Shown here: piece after piece, positions 1-11,417 of the stretch
Layout of the letters: each line of letters opens with the position of its first letter
How positions within the stretch are numbered: position 1 is the stretch's first letter
Assembly: GCF_000237925.1 (NCBI RefSeq)
Contig: NW_017386048.1
Coordinates: 1-64,000, forward strand
Reading direction: 5' to 3'
Length of the DNA stretch: 64,000 nt
Source of the DNA: Schistosoma mansoni
Lineage: Eukaryota > Platyhelminthes > Trematoda > Strigeidida > Schistosomatidae
Made by a program: the position numbers and the translations under genes
Notes under the pieces: generated by a model
The model's input: only the letters and a program-made list of their open reading frames with translations
Database searches by the model: none
What the model was told of the DNA's origin: nothing

Positions 1-107
1 GACATTATGAAAGACTTCTAATAGTGGCAAATCAAATGGACTATTGATATAATGATTGAGTTAAAGAATTAATCATTCACAAATAACGTTATTGACAATT
101 AGACAGA

Positions 108-329
108 GTTGGGGGTTTTTTGTGGAGATTTTAAGTAATTTTTATATGGACTTGAAATCATGAGTCTATTGAAGTTAGACCACCATGGGAAACCTGGAAG
201 CACTGGACGGCCGTTTCGTCCTATTATGGGACTCCTCAGCAGCGCGCATCCACGATCCCGCCTCACGAGATTCGAACCCAGAATCTACCAGTCTCTTGCC
301 AGAGCACCTGACTGATAGACCACTGTGGT
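108..329 (-). repeat. family-2 hammerhead SINE, left arm of foldback
   Basis: Read on the minus strand: A-box-like end (CAGTGGTCTATCAG), B box GGTTCGAATCTC, a hammerhead, then the tail with GTCTAACTTCAATAGACTC and TTAAAATCTCCACAAAA. The copy at 330 is its inverted partner. Confidence 0.88.
197..247 (-). ncRNA. hammerhead ribozyme, family 2, core intact
   Basis: Reversed: CTGAGGAG, stem II GTCCC...GGAC, GAAAC, stem III ACG-GC-CGT, then GTC and CAGTGC, which pairs with the GCGCTG before the core (one G-T pair). All invariant hammerhead positions are present (CUGANGA, GAAA, H17). Confidence 0.8.
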
Positions 330-735
330 TTGTAAAAATTACTTAAAATCTCCACAAAAACCCCCTTATCATATGCTCACTAGTGACTGGCTCCATGAGG
401 TATTTCCTGTAGTTCTAGTGAGAAGCAGTAACTAGTGGAGTTCAACCAGGTCTGTTGTGATATATCAACTCACTGAAAAAATTGGTGAACGGTTTCTCAA
501 TTTCGTGGATTAGTTGAAGTTAGACATTAACGCCATTGGATGCCGGCTTAGTGGTCTAGGGGTTAAGTGCTCGCGCGGGAGACTGACAGATCCTGGGTTC
601 GAATCTTTCAGTGTGGGATCGTAGGTGCGCACTGCTGAGGAGTCCCACGATAGTATGAAACGGCCGTCTAGTGCTTCGAGGTTTTCCATGGTAGTCTAGC
701 TTCAATTGACTCATGATTTCAACTATATATAAAAA
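330..735 (+). repeat. family-2 hammerhead SINE, full unit
   Basis: After an inverted tail (330-366) it runs 5' region (CATATGCTCACTAGTGAC ... TCAACTCACTGAA), A box (TTAGTGGTCTAGGGG), B box GGTTCGAATC, then a hammerhead at about 626-676 (CTGAGGAG, GAAACGGCCGTC) whose stem II is weakened, and the tail to 735. Forms a long inverted repeat with 108-329. Confidence 0.88.
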
Positions 736-749
736 TTAGACAGTCTTAT

Positions 750-855
750 ACTGGTACTGGATGGCCGTTTCGTCTTAATATGAGGCTTATCAGCAGTGCG
801 CATCCAGGATTCTTCTGGCAAGATTCTCACCCAGTACTTAGCAGTCCTTTTTGTT
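750..855 (-). repeat. family-2 SINE fragment
   Basis: An antisense ribozyme and B-box remnant (GGTACTGGATGGCCGTTTCG ... CAGCAGTGCGCATCC), decayed. Confidence 0.7.
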
Positions 856-1384
856 TGAAATTCAGTAATATCATTAACCCAGAGGTTAGCTAATATATTC
901 CAGTTACCATTTTGATCAAAAGTGTATTCACCATCATAAAGTTTCCTTTTATAATATGTTTTAATTAACTAGTCTTATCCGTCAGATACATGTGGTTTTT
1001 TAGGATTTTGCAATCTAAATTGAATCTAATTACTGCAAAACTGAAGAATTACTATCATCTGGTTTTGTCTATTTTGTCTCCTCCTCTATCCTTTGAAGAA
1101 ATAAGAGGTGATTACTATATAATTAATGTACCAAATGTATCACATGATGAATAGAGATTTTATGGGCAGTAGATCGACTATAAACAGTTAATATAAATGG
1201 CGGTTATTACTGTTTAACAACTTTTTATATATATTTTTTGTTAATATTTAAAATTTAATTACCTAAAATCAGGGAAATTTGTCGCAATATTACATAATTG
1301 TCCCTGGGGATTCCTTCCTCTAATCAAACAGGTGGCATTGCGTGAAGCTAGCATTATTATTAATATTATTGTTCAAAAGCCAAA
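856..1384. other. no recognised feature
   Basis: AT-rich sequence without coding or repeat signal. Confidence 0.6.
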
Positions 1385-1771
1385 AAGGATTTGATGCAGA
1401 TGTAAAGGCGAGGATTGGCAAAGCTAGGGCAGCACTTCTACAATTGAAGAACATATGGAACTCGAAACAACTCTCAACTAATTTCAAAGTGAGAATCTTC
1501 TATACGAACGTCAAGACAGTCAGTCCTACTGTACGCAGCTGAAACGTGGAGAACTACTACATCCATCGTCAAGAAGGTATAAGTATTTATAATTAGTTCT
1601 TTACGCAAAATACTCAACATTCACTGACCGGATACTATCAACAACAGTGTTTTATGGGAGAGGACAAACCAGCTTCCAGTTGAAGAGGAAATTAGGAAAC
1701 AATGTTAGGTGTGGATAGGACATACATTGAGGAAATCATCAAACTGAATCACGAGGCTATCCCTAACTTGG
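1385..1771 (+). mobile_element. RTE LINE 3' fragment
   Basis: The frame reads FDADVKARIGKARAALLQLK, then NIWNSKQLSTNFKVRIF, the C-terminal part of the RTE polyprotein after the RT domain. After a frameshift it continues through ETWRTT and [14 protein letters not shown] into HTLRKSSN. It stops abruptly at 1771, where a family-4 retroposon begins. It is very close in sequence to the copy at 10498-10830. Confidence 0.85.
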
Positions 1772-2200
1772 AGCCTTTGACCTAAAGGTCTGATCCACAA
1801 GGCAGTTGAGCACTGTAAGGAGATACAGTCCCATGGTAGCCGGTGACCAACCATTGATTCATGCGCCATTTGTTCCTTTAGGATACTGGAGCCCATGTGT
1901 ACCACTGGTTTGGAATCAAGGTTTTCCAACTCCCCTAGGTGAACTTTCTGTAACCACCAACCCGGTTAAAGCGGGGGACATTCGCTTTTTGTCCTCTTAA
2001 TTTCTTAAACAACACCCCCACCACGAGAAGGCAGTGAGTAGGACTTCCCTGTCATAGGCTGTATACGCGTGACCATGTGAGAGCATTTCGAGATGGAGAG
2101 CGAACTCTCCACACTCTCGGCCGTACCAGGGCATTTGGGGGCTAAGTCTAGTGTCAGGAGTGGGATTCGAACCCACGCCCACTGAGTGGACTGCGATTCA
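1771..2200 (-). repeat. family-4 tRNA-like retroposon
   Basis: On the minus strand it starts with a tRNA-like B box GGGTTCGAATCCCACTCC, then GCCCCCAAATGCCCTGGTAC, ACTCTCGGCC (reversed), TATACAGCC, and ends with CAGACCTTTAGGTCAAAGG. It joins an RTE fragment at 1771. Relatives lie at 21155, 46770, 49130 and 49440. No ribozyme core is seen. Confidence 0.7.
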
Positions 2201-2939
2201 CATTGTTGATTAGTCTCATACTAGGGAGATTGATCATCCAATGTTCTAACTTAGATAGGTTCATGATTTTAACAAACATATGAGTGTATTTTCTAAACGG
2301 CTAATTACAATTACCGATTATTCTTTATGAATATACATCAAATCGTATTGTCTTGGAATTAAGCTTTACTCTAACTCTATGAATCAGTTCTGCTTAATAA
2401 CTATCAAGATTGCTGAAATAATTAACCGATGAATTATGTATAGGGATTACTAGTTGGAAAAAAGGTTCATATTTCACTATAAAACTAATTACAAACAATG
2501 TTGTATGAAAAAATGACTTTAATTTCAGATGATTTAATTCATAGAATTTGATGATTAAAGAGAAGTGTAATCCATGAATTTAGTTCATAAAGAACATTCA
2601 AACTGTTTCCATGTACACTTGAAGTAATTACCTGTAAAACGTTTTACAGTTAGTATGACTATAACAAATGTGCAACTGATCACTGAGTATTTACTGTTGT
2701 TATAGTTATCTGATCATTTAGTGCTGATCAAAGTCTATCCAAATCAAAGTTCGAAATTTTTCACCGATCATTACCAACCGTCTAACATCCTATTGTTATT
2801 TCATGTCTTATTTGTAGTTTGTATATTTGAATAAAATTCAGTGGAATACAACGGTAATTAACAGCACATAAACTAGTGTTTTATTCATATCCTTTTATGG
2901 GTATAATCCTCAGGATTGTCAGATAACTTACTGATGCCT
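2201..2939. other. no recognised feature
   Basis: AT-rich, no persistent frame. 3063-3420 is similar. Confidence 0.6.
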
Positions 2940-3062
2940 ATTACCCGTCGTGGAGGAGCATGGGCCGCTAACCAGCATTCCTTATCCAACCCTGTCCTGG
3001 ACAATCCTTTCCGTTTCTTTCCAGTTGTAATTCATCCTTTTCATATAAGATAAAGGCTGATT
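2940..3062 (-). mobile_element. RTE LINE 3'-end fragment
   Basis: About 120 bases on the minus strand match the last coding part of the RTE LINE (the GWRMLVGGLCS / ERKRIVQDRV region), as in the copies at 10316, 14815 and 55985. Short and decayed. Confidence 0.7.
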
Positions 3063-3420
3063 TAATTGTACCAATCACGTCAAAAATGAAATGATTGTAA
3101 ACCGATTTAATATATTATTATTTGATAGAGTGAACTAAAAAAGCCTTAATGTCTACAAATGATAGCAAAATAATAACACCCTGGTGACTGTTTATTATGA
3201 CTCTACTGGGTAATTTGTGCAAGGTATACAATCCAAACAATTACAGGTTGAAGACCAAGAATAACCAATCAACATCGAAATCTACAGGGAAAGCTGTGAG
3301 CCATATGTAGTTAATTCGTATTTAAATTTGTCATTGACTAAGCCAGACATTTTCAAGATCACAACAGATTATAATTGAATAAGTTCTATGATTAAAAATG
3401 CTTATGTTTCATCCACAATT

Positions 3421-3670
3421 AATATCAATTGAAGCTAAACATTAACACCGTTGGATGCTGGCTTAGTGGTCTTCAGGTTAAGCGTTTGCGAGCAAGATCA
3501 GTAGGTCCTAGGTTTGATCCCGCTAGCGGGATCGTGAATGTGCACTGCTGAGGAGCCCCACACTAGGACGAAACGACCGTCAGTGCTTCCAAGTTTCCCA
3601 TGATGGTCTAGCTTCAATTGACTCATGATTTCAACTAGTAAATTACTAAAATCTCCATAAAACCTCCTAC
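3421..3670 (+). repeat. family-2 hammerhead SINE
   Basis: From AACACCGTTGGATGCTGGC through A box, a decayed B box (GGTTTGATCCC), hammerhead CTGAGGAG...ACGAAACGACCGTC with one base lost at the 3' stem I strand, to the tail AAAATCTCCATAAAACC. Followed at once by LTR family A. Confidence 0.88.
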
Positions 3671-3674
3671 GGAT

Positions 3675-4008
3675 TGTTAGGATGATACTAAAAATTTCTT
3701 GCAATAGACATGATAAGCTCAGGAAACATTAAGAAGTATTTTATCCAATCAGCGTTTGGTTAGAAGTTTTGCTAGAAATATCGTGAAAATGAAAAGTCAC
3801 ATATACTACTACACTGCCACTATGTTTAGTAGTACTCTTGAATTTTCAGGAAAACCCAAGCACTTCTAAAATATTATAAAAACTCTATATTTTCTGTACA
3901 TAAATGAACCTTTGGAGTAAAGTGCTTCCCGCATATTTTGTGCTTTTTCTCTCGTGTTCAAGTCGCTTTATAGTTCTAGCTTGGGGGTTACGAGACTAGC
4001 TTAGGATC
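3675..4008 (+). mobile_element. LTR family A fragment
   Basis: About 330 bp related over most of its length to 59438-59770, with shared ATTTTATCCAATCAGCG, an ATTATAAAAACTC TATA-like box, GGAGTAAAGTGCTTCCC and CTCTCGTGTTCAAG. It starts TGTTAG right after a family-2 SINE. No internal region is seen. It looks old and diverged. Confidence 0.55.
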
Positions 4009-5149
4009 CGAGTATAGCATTCAATCAGTAAGACATATCACTGATAAAAATCAATTTGTTTGTGTTTATGATCATAGTAAACCAACCGCCTTAATTTATT
4101 ATTTGATATTATACTGTTTTAATTACTCTCGATTAGTCATAATCATTAACACCATAATAAACGCGATTACTTGATTCAACATATGGATTATTTGAATCAA
4201 TGCTGAATTAAAATGATTAGTGATAGCAAGTTTAAACTTTATGTCGGAGAAATAAACTGAATCAAAATATAAACGTACTAGAAAAGTTCATCAATCTAAT
4301 GAACACCTTCAGACTAAGTACAGGACGAATATATATCATTCTTACTTATATTCATGCATAGGCAAGAGAAATTCATTTTTGTTTAGTTAAAATAAGAAAT
4401 TTTTAATGTAAAAAAACTTTTTTTAAAAACTAAAAACGATGAAAGCATATCTAGGCACCATTCTTCTCTAGATGATATTAGTTTCCATACATCCTACATA
4501 ATGCTTTTTCAGTAATCTTTACTTTCATTGTTAGAAACATTTATATTGATATTGGTATCCCTGTGGTAGTTAAATATGTGTAGGTAAGTGATGAAATACC
4601 GGTACAGTTGCACTCATCAATTCATTTAGATATTCCCTGAGATTTTTTCAGTCATTCATATTAGGTGGTTAACTAATCTGGAGCTTTTTATTAACTAAAA
4701 TAACACTTAGAACATTCTGTTTGGATTGTTGAAACGATTTTCGCCTCTTTACATTAGAATAGTTTTATTTGTCATGCTCGTTACCTGAAGAGCACTAAAT
4801 GATCCGGTGATATGTTTGACGACACTGTATAGACTATCTATCGGTTGAATCACTTTAGATAAATACTTCAACGTTAATCTTAACTAAGTGAACTCTTTTA
4901 TTTCTACATATAATTAGGATATAAAATGAGTCCAGTCAGATAACATTTAAAATCACAGTTTCTAGACTACCAGCCTTCTCAGAATAACTGTATACCACGA
5001 AATCACTAATATACCACATCTAAGATCCCGAATACTAGTATAATTGGAAAGGGTTCAACTTTCCGCCATTTCAATTTATATTTACTAACCTCTGGAATAT
5101 TTCATTCATTGATAAATAAATGACTTCAGGGGATTTATCTAATCAACTA
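4009..5149. other. no recognised feature
   Basis: AT-rich intergenic-like sequence. 5306-5596 and 6273-6509 are likewise empty to my reading. Confidence 0.6.
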
Positions 5150-5305
5150 TTACTTACTTACTTACTTACGCCTGTTACTCCCAATGGAGCATAGGCTGCC
5201 AACCAGCATTCTCCGACACACCTACTCTGTCATGGACCTCACTATCTAGTTCTATCCAGATTTTGTTCATTCTTCTCATATCTGTCTCCATTTCTCGGCT
5301 AATCA
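5150..5305 (-). mobile_element. RTE LINE 3' end with TTAC tail
   Basis: A short tandem ACTTACTTACTTAC run (5155-5168) marks the element end on the minus strand, as expected for RTE elements, which end in short tandem repeats. The terminal coding region (reverse of MLVGSLCSIG) follows, then decay. Confidence 0.75.
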
Positions 5306-5596
5306 ATCATTAACATTTCATATTCTCATGTGACTGGTTATAATGACTGCTTCATGTTACTATTTAATATTTTAGATAAAACAAGCATTACTTGTCACAG
5401 AAAGACATTTGTATTTGACAGAAGTAATAGAATACTAATTTTTCTGCCTTGATTTCAGTTTACTTATTAAGATTTAAACTTCTGTTCAAGAAGAAACTTA
5501 ATTTAAATTATCATATGAAAGTCATTCCTTGATACTATCAACATTATGAATGACGATTTCCAAACAAACCTATGAGAAGTTAATAAATCTATGCTA

Positions 5597-5985
5597 TAGG
5601 TAAGGCGGTATGCTTCAATATCTGGGCTTACCTGTTCCTGCCATTTAGATATTTCAACAAGTTATATGTTTCTTTTTTTGTTTTAAAAGATCATTGTGTC
5701 AGTTAATTGCACAATCTATTCAGGTGCGTTTGTTCGCGACCTTTCGCTGTACAAGTTACAAAAATATACAATCAGAGACATCGTGATGACTGGCAATATG
5801 CGTTGAATAGAATGAATATTATTCAGATGTCGATTCCTGAATTACTAACATCTAATTGGCGATCACTTAATATTTATCGTCAGCAGTGATCAAGAAATAA
5901 GAAACGTGAACTTGCTGAAATACTTTGTGTTGAGAATTCTATATTGTGCCAAAAATATAATATTGAATAAAGCTAATAATATATA
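5597..5985 (+). pseudogene. exon-like duplicated segment, copy 1
   Basis: About 390 bp shared with 23396-23765. It has T-rich tracts ending in AG (TTTTAAAAG at 5690, ATTCAG at 5723), an open frame RPFAVQVTKIYNQRHRDDWQ, then NRMNIIQMSIPELLTSNWRS to QQ-stop, with a possible continuation RNKKRELAEILC, and AATAAA at 5966. It looks like a terminal exon with poly(A) signal, copied at least twice. The parent gene was not recognised. Confidence 0.4.
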
Positions 5986-6049
5986 AATAAACAATAATTG
6001 TTTTCGAAAGTCTTTTACAATTGAGAAATACTTAAATTACATTTGTTAT

Positions 6050-6272
6050 GAGAAGGGGTTTTTTGTAGAGATTCGGTATTTTTCATAGTTGAAAGCGTGA
6101 GTCAATTGAAGGTAGACCACCAGAGAAAACCTGAAAGCACTGGACGGCCGTTTCGGCCTATTATGGGTGCACACTGCTGAGGAGTCCCACAATAGGACGA
6201 AACGGCCGTCCAGTGCCTCCAGGTTTTCCCTGGTGGTCTAGCTTCAATTGACTCACGCTTTCAACTATAAAT
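6050..6272. repeat. family-2 SINE foldback hairpin with ribozyme at the apex
   Basis: Inverted arms 6086-6162 and 6191-6267 (77 bp each, few mismatches) enclose a 28-base spacer. The left arm is an antisense ribozyme-tail copy; the spacer and right arm make a sense hammerhead and tail. There is no tRNA head, so it is promoterless. Confidence 0.88.
6168..6218 (+). ncRNA. hammerhead ribozyme, family 2, in hairpin
   Basis: CTGAGGAG, stem II GTCCC/GGAC, GAAAC, stem III ACG-GC-CGT, GTC then CAGTGC. Stem I pairs CACTG with CAGTG. The core is complete, but the antisense half-copy just upstream can compete for pairing. Confidence 0.78.
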
Positions 6273-6509
6273 TACATTTACCTAATTCTTTGTTGTGTTT
6301 GACCAGGGATGTAAAATTTTTCATAGTCAATGATAACCATGTAATTGTAAAAGATCTTTATGCATAAACTTTTTATCGAACCAATATCTTTATATTTTGT
6401 TTTATAAAGTGAAGAATCATTCAAAGTGGAATCATAAAATTTGGTTATGATGTCAAAGTATCGTGCATTCAGTGTAGAACATAAAACGTTACAGATATTT
6501 CATTTTTTA

Positions 6510-6840
6510 TAATACTACTACTGTGGTATGAGTTGCTGATATCCACATAAGTAGTATATGGTGATGGTTGGGCATTGAATGTATTTCCGTAGAAGATCGT
6601 TAAGCAGAGAATGTGAACGGCACGCAATTGATACGAAAATAAATGAACAATTATAATCGGAGACTATGGACGGATATTTACAGAAGGAACAGTCAAGATT
6701 GAGACAATTGATTATTATTTTGCAAATCAACGGTTCACTATATGGTTCTCATACATTTTAATGAGATATTCTGTAATGTACTAAAATACATTCGATTGTC
6801 CTTACTCGTGTTCTGTTCACCACAGTATTTAACTTACAAC
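6510..6840 (-). repeat. unknown dispersed repeat X, copy 1
   Basis: About 300 bp nearly shared with 14225-14525 and more distantly with 59985-60250. The same frame is open in the first two copies (DYNCSFIFVSIACRSHSLLN, then YIQCPT...YYLCGYQQ). One end carries ACTTATGTGGATATCAG. The class is unknown. Confidence 0.55.
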
Positions 6841-7077
6841 ATAAGAAATTACTTTTAGATAAGAAATGAATTTTGGAAGCATTTTTTTGCCACATCATAA
6901 ACTTGACCGATTAAATATATAAAACAATATAATACGAAAAAAAAAACATCTCTAGCTAGGATGTAAACTAGTGATGACCTGATTACTAAAGCTTATAGTT
7001 ATCAAAAAAGGTAATCATTGAACAAAGTTTTAGCTATTTTGTTTCTGTCTTAAAGCAAATATAACTGATTACTTTAT

Positions 7078-7436
7078 AGTTAAGATCATGAGTCAATTGA
7101 AGCTAGACCACCGTGGAAAACCTAGAAGCACTGGGTGGCCGTTTCGTCATATTATGGGACTCCTCAGAAGTGTGCATCCACGAACCTGCTCTCGTGAGAT
7201 TCGAACCCAGGACCTACCAGTCTCGAGCCAGAGCTCTTAACCGATAGACCACTGAGCTGGAATCCAACGGTGTTAATGTCTAACCTCAACCAATCCACGA
7301 AATTGCGCAACCAACTTCCAATGTGCTGAGGTAGATACCTGTCTCTACCTGACATGGATTAGCTCCACTGGCCACGACTTCTCACTAGAACTCCAGGAAT
7401 TACCTCAAGGAGCCAGTCACTAGTGAGCATATGAGA
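7078..7436 (-). repeat. family-2 hammerhead SINE, full length
   Basis: A complete minus-strand unit: 5' region (GTCACTAGTGAGCATATGA end), A box (CAGTGGTCTATCGG), B box GGTTCGAATCTC, hammerhead with CTGAGGAG and GAAAC but a lost cleavage site (ACC for GTC), and tail. Confidence 0.88.
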
Positions 7437-7629
7437 AGTAGTAGTGAGAAAAAAAATAATCATTTTGCATCAGAATAACAAAGGTGCACCACCCTTTTTT
7501 GTATCTGCCATTCTGAAAGTAAACATCTTCATACAAATTATGCAGTATTTAGGTTAGTTAATACGTAATACAAAATCTTCATTTTTTTGAAAAGTTAACA
7601 AAAAGGAAAGAAACTGGAAGATTTGCACC

Positions 7630-8960
7630 TCAGATGGATGATTTTGGTATAGTTTCGTTCTCTAAGCTGATTGTCTTATTCATAGAGCTTTCATAACCCG
7701 TTACTAGCCTGGTTTGATTCCTTCCTCAGCAATCGACATCAAATAGTTAAAATGAACTCTTCAATGTCGAATGCAGTCCCTGTTAGAAGTGGGGTAATTC
7801 AGGGTAGTGTCTTAGGTCCTTTGCTTTTTTTAGTTTTCATTAATGATATTTGTGAGTGTTTTAGTGTGGGTAAGTCCCTTTTGTTTGCAGACGATCTTAA
7901 GGTGGTGTACTCATTTACTCCACATGAGCTGAGCAATATTCAAAATTGTATCAGCTCGGAGCTTAACAATGTAGCACAGTGGTGCTCGAAATGGCAACTG
8001 GAGCTTAATACAGCTAAATGTGGTTGGTTATGCTTCGGTGACACATCATTCAACCTCGATCTTACCATAAATGGTGAAATGTTATCTAGGTTACACTCAG
8101 TAGTAGATCTAGGACTTAGGTACTCCGACGACTTGTCGTTTACTGAACAGATAATGAAACAAACGTCCAAGTCTCAACGCCTTATAGGTTACATAACTCG
8201 AAACCTTCATAACAGTGAATCTCGTATATTAATGTACAAAGTCTGTGTTCGACCACTCCTCGAATACTGCGCGTTTCTCCTTAGTAGCACGCGCATAAAG
8301 GATAAATTAAGACTGGAATCAGTACAGAGACGATTTACACTTCGTACTCTTGGAACTGATAGTGTCTTAACATATAATTCGAGGTGTAGTAAACTAGGGC
8401 TTGACCCTTTATGGAAGAGGAGACTCAAACTTAACCTTATCTTCTTTTTCAAAATACTTAACAAACTCTCCTTCACATCCAATCAGGCGATCCAATATGC
8501 TAAAGCCCCACATTACGACATTCGTAACTCCTTGTCTTTAGCGAAACAAACATATTCTAGATCTTCTCGATATATGAATTACTTTGCCTGTAAGTTTTCT
8601 AGGCTCTGGAATAATTTACCTCAAACTATCCGTATATTAAACTCTCTCCCATTGTTTGTTTGCTCAATTAATGCATATTGCTCCTCTGAAAATGCATTAA
8701 ATGCTCTAGCGCCTGTAAGTGTATCTTACTCCACAAGTGAGATTATCGGAACTTTGTGTTTAACCTCTTACTTGCTATCATTGTTTTGTTGTTCCGTGCT
8801 CTTTGCTTTAATCTTACTTTCTCTAGTTGTAGATAATTATCAATAACTCGCTTTGGCACTAGAAATAACCTTACAGAACATCAGGCTTTCCACTTAAGAA
8901 AAAATGACAAGTTCTCTGGTGTTGCATTGGCCTGCCATATATAAACTATTTATCAATTAC
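7630..8960 (+). mobile_element. 5'-truncated CR1/jockey-like LINE with long RT open frame
   Basis: A 364-codon frame at 7752-8846 encodes the second half of a non-LTR reverse transcriptase. GVIQGSVLGPLLF (residues about 14-26) is RT motif B and LLFADD (43-48) is the catalytic YADD-like motif C. A thumb and the C-terminal connection with RLWNNLPQTIR follow. Upstream, out of frame or after a stop, SLVWFDSFLSNRHQIVK is the preceding RT segment, so the element is cut on its 5' side and only partly decayed. No endonuclease is present. The 3' part to about 8960 is non-coding. The family resembles schistosome CR1-like elements (SR1/Perere type); the exact name is not certain. Confidence 0.85.
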
Positions 8961-9699
8961 TAAACCAGCAAACATAAAACTTTCTTAAATTTCATGTTTG
9001 CTCTCTACATTAAATGTTGCTTTTCATAACAATCTGATCATGCCTGTAAACTGGTGTGAATTCTGTAAATATTATTTTCAGAATATATATATATATATAT
9101 TATTATATATATTATTATTCTCCTGAACAAAATAGTTAGCAAAAACTTCAGGTGGAGATAAATTGTTCGAATTTATCTACATGTAACTAACAGCTTGTCC
9201 TGTCAGCCTTGATCTTGATTGTATTCCTCTCTTTAACCTGATACTTGACATAATTGACTAATCATCACTGTATACCGTATATTGTCTGAAGTTAGGAAGG
9301 TACATTACTAAGTTCTTAGTTAATTCTCTATATATATACTGTTATCACTAAGAGTAATAATAATAATAACTCAAGGTACTGTACTTTCTTCTACAATTAA
9401 CCAAATGGTTTCAAGGTCAAGAATTTTCGATTCATTTCAAATAATTCTTAAAATGATGTCGGTTCATAGTGGAGAACGCCTTCAGATCATTGGATAAGAC
9501 AATAATCAAAGTAAATTAAAAGTGCATACTATATTCTGAGTTTACTTTTTTCTATTATTCTAAGTATACGTTTAAATTGTATGTGCTACATAATTATAAC
9601 TTAATTGATAGTATGAAATTAATAGAACTCAAATGGATAGTTTCAAAGAAAAAGTGAATATGTAAAGTAATTTAATGAGATAAAAGTATCCAAACAATC
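8961..9699. other. no recognised feature apart from the AT microsatellite
   Basis: AT-rich. The first part may be LINE trailer. 10006-10315 holds only a short CTAGGCTAGGCTAGG run at about 10127. Confidence 0.55.
9082..9118 (+). repeat. AT microsatellite
   Basis: A (TA)n run with TATTATATATATTATTATT, after the CR1-like LINE. Confidence 0.85.
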
Positions 9700-10005
9700 T
9701 GTAAGGATTACTCGTTGGCAAACTCAAGGAAGCTTCAAGAAGCCCAGAAAGAGCCGAAGACATTTCATCCAATCACCGCTGGAGGAACATTCTAGAATGT
9801 CGACGTGTAGCTTCCCTATTGGCTGTCCGAAATAATGATTTACTTTCAGCTAAAAACTATAAATAAATGAGATTTCTGTACTATATTTGACACCGTTTTT
9901 GAGAATAAAATCCCTACTTCTTATTATGAGCTTTATTTCGACCTTTGAACTATTATAATACGGTTTACCGTTCTTGAGTTATGCCTAGTCTATTAATTGC
10001 TGTTC
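9700..10005 (+). mobile_element. LTR family B, solo (3' end uncertain)
   Basis: Starts TGTAAGGATTACTCG and shares with 57881-58235 the CATTCTAGAATGTCGACG / GTGTAGCTTCCC block, ATGATTTAC and the AAAACTATAAATA TATA-like box. No internal region is seen. The 3' end is approximate. Confidence 0.6.
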
Positions 10006-10315
10006 CCCACATTCACAGACACATTTCGTACGATATGGCCTGTTTGATTGGTATATAAACTCAGTATGTTTGAAATATAATGATTCATACCGCAGGGATT
10101 GAGATTGGTGTTCTGGACTTAACTGGCTAGGCTAGGCTAGGCAGAAAGCAGGACCGATAAGTACTGTAGACTGCTCTCACGGGTTTTATGCTTTATTGGT
10201 CCGATCTAGAAATCACTGCTCTCTAATTAGCGTTATTATCACGTTATACATTAACAGGACCTCCAGGCAACAAGTTTAACAATAATGTCGATACAGTAGA
10301 CTACTACTATTACTA

Positions 10316-11105
10316 GTTACGCCTGTTACATATCGTTGAGGACCATAGGCCGCACACTAGCATTCTCCATCCAACTCTGTCCTGAGCCTTCCTTTCCAGT
10401 TCTTCCCAGTTAACATTCATCCTTTTCATATCTGCTCCAATCTCCTGGCGTATTGTGTTCTTTGGCCCTCCTCTTTTCCGCTTCCCTTCACCATTCCAAG
10501 TTAGGGATAGCCTCGTGATTCAGTTTGATGATTTCCTCAATGTATGTCCTATCCACACCTAACATTGTTTCCTAATTTCCTCTTCAACTGGAAGCTGGTT
10601 TGTCCTCTCCCATAAAACACTGTTGCTGATAGTATCCGGTCAGTGAATGTTGAGTATTTTGCGTAAAGAACTAATTATAAATACTTATACCTTCTTGAAG
10701 ATAGATGTAGTAGTTGTCCACGTTTCAGTTCCTTACAGTACAACTGATTGTCTTGACGTTCGTATAGAACATTCTCACTTTGAAATTAGTTGACAGTCGT
10801 TTCGAGTTCCATATGTTCTTCAATTGTAGAAATGTGATCCTCGCTTTGCCAATGCTCACCTATACATCTGCATCCGATCCTCCTCGTTTATCACTGATGC
10901 TTTCCACGTACGTGAATGTTTCCACCTCTTCTAGAGTTTCGCCATCAAGTGTGGCTGGGTTGGTTGGTGTTCTCTGTGTTTTATTTGAGAATCTTTCTTT
11001 TTCCTTTATGTATGTTGAGGTCTATTGATGCACAGGCTGCTGCTACATTTGTTCTCTTCGTCTTTATTTGTTCGATATAGTAGAGATATTTTTCAAATGT
11101 ATGTG
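10316..11105 (-). mobile_element. RTE LINE 3' region
   Basis: Minus-strand remnants run from NVAAACASIDLNIHKGK (end of the RT domain) through the DADV(K) helix, LKNIWNSKRLSTNFKVR and the ERTNQLPVEEEIRK region to the 3' end. Multiple frame breaks. The 10498-10830 part is almost the same as 1385-1768, suggesting a recent common source. Confidence 0.85.
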
Positions 11106-11417
11106 AATTCTGTTTCACTTCATAAAAAGGTTACTCACTAAACAGTTTAACTTTACTTCATAATTACACAATCTTTATCATGATTGTATAGAATAAATAA
11201 CCAAATGAATTTATATAAAATTCTATTATCTTCACTCTGTTTTCAATGACAGAACCCGTTTACTTAGTAAACGTAATTACCTCTTTCCTTCAGATTATGT
11301 AAATAATTTTTAATGATTTATTTATTTTCACTTTTTTTGTTTACATAAATATTTTGCTTTAATGGTTCATATTGGAATAGTTTGGGATTAAAATAAACAA
11401 ACCACACTAACTTTATA
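11106..11417. other. no recognised feature
   Basis: AT-rich. 11558-12099, 12433-12714, 13103-13429 and 13741-14021 likewise show nothing I can name. Confidence 0.55.

Noticed and set aside
540-620. tRNA genes at the A/B-box pairs of the SINEs
   Set aside because: Box spacing and sequence fit polymerase III promoters, but the cloverleaf is not complete and each is followed by the same ribozyme-tail sequence, as in tRNA-derived SINEs.
7752-8846. The 364-codon frame as a host gene
   Set aside because: It carries non-LTR reverse transcriptase motifs (GSVLGPLLF, FADD) and lacks the upstream RT half in frame, so it is a 5'-truncated LINE.
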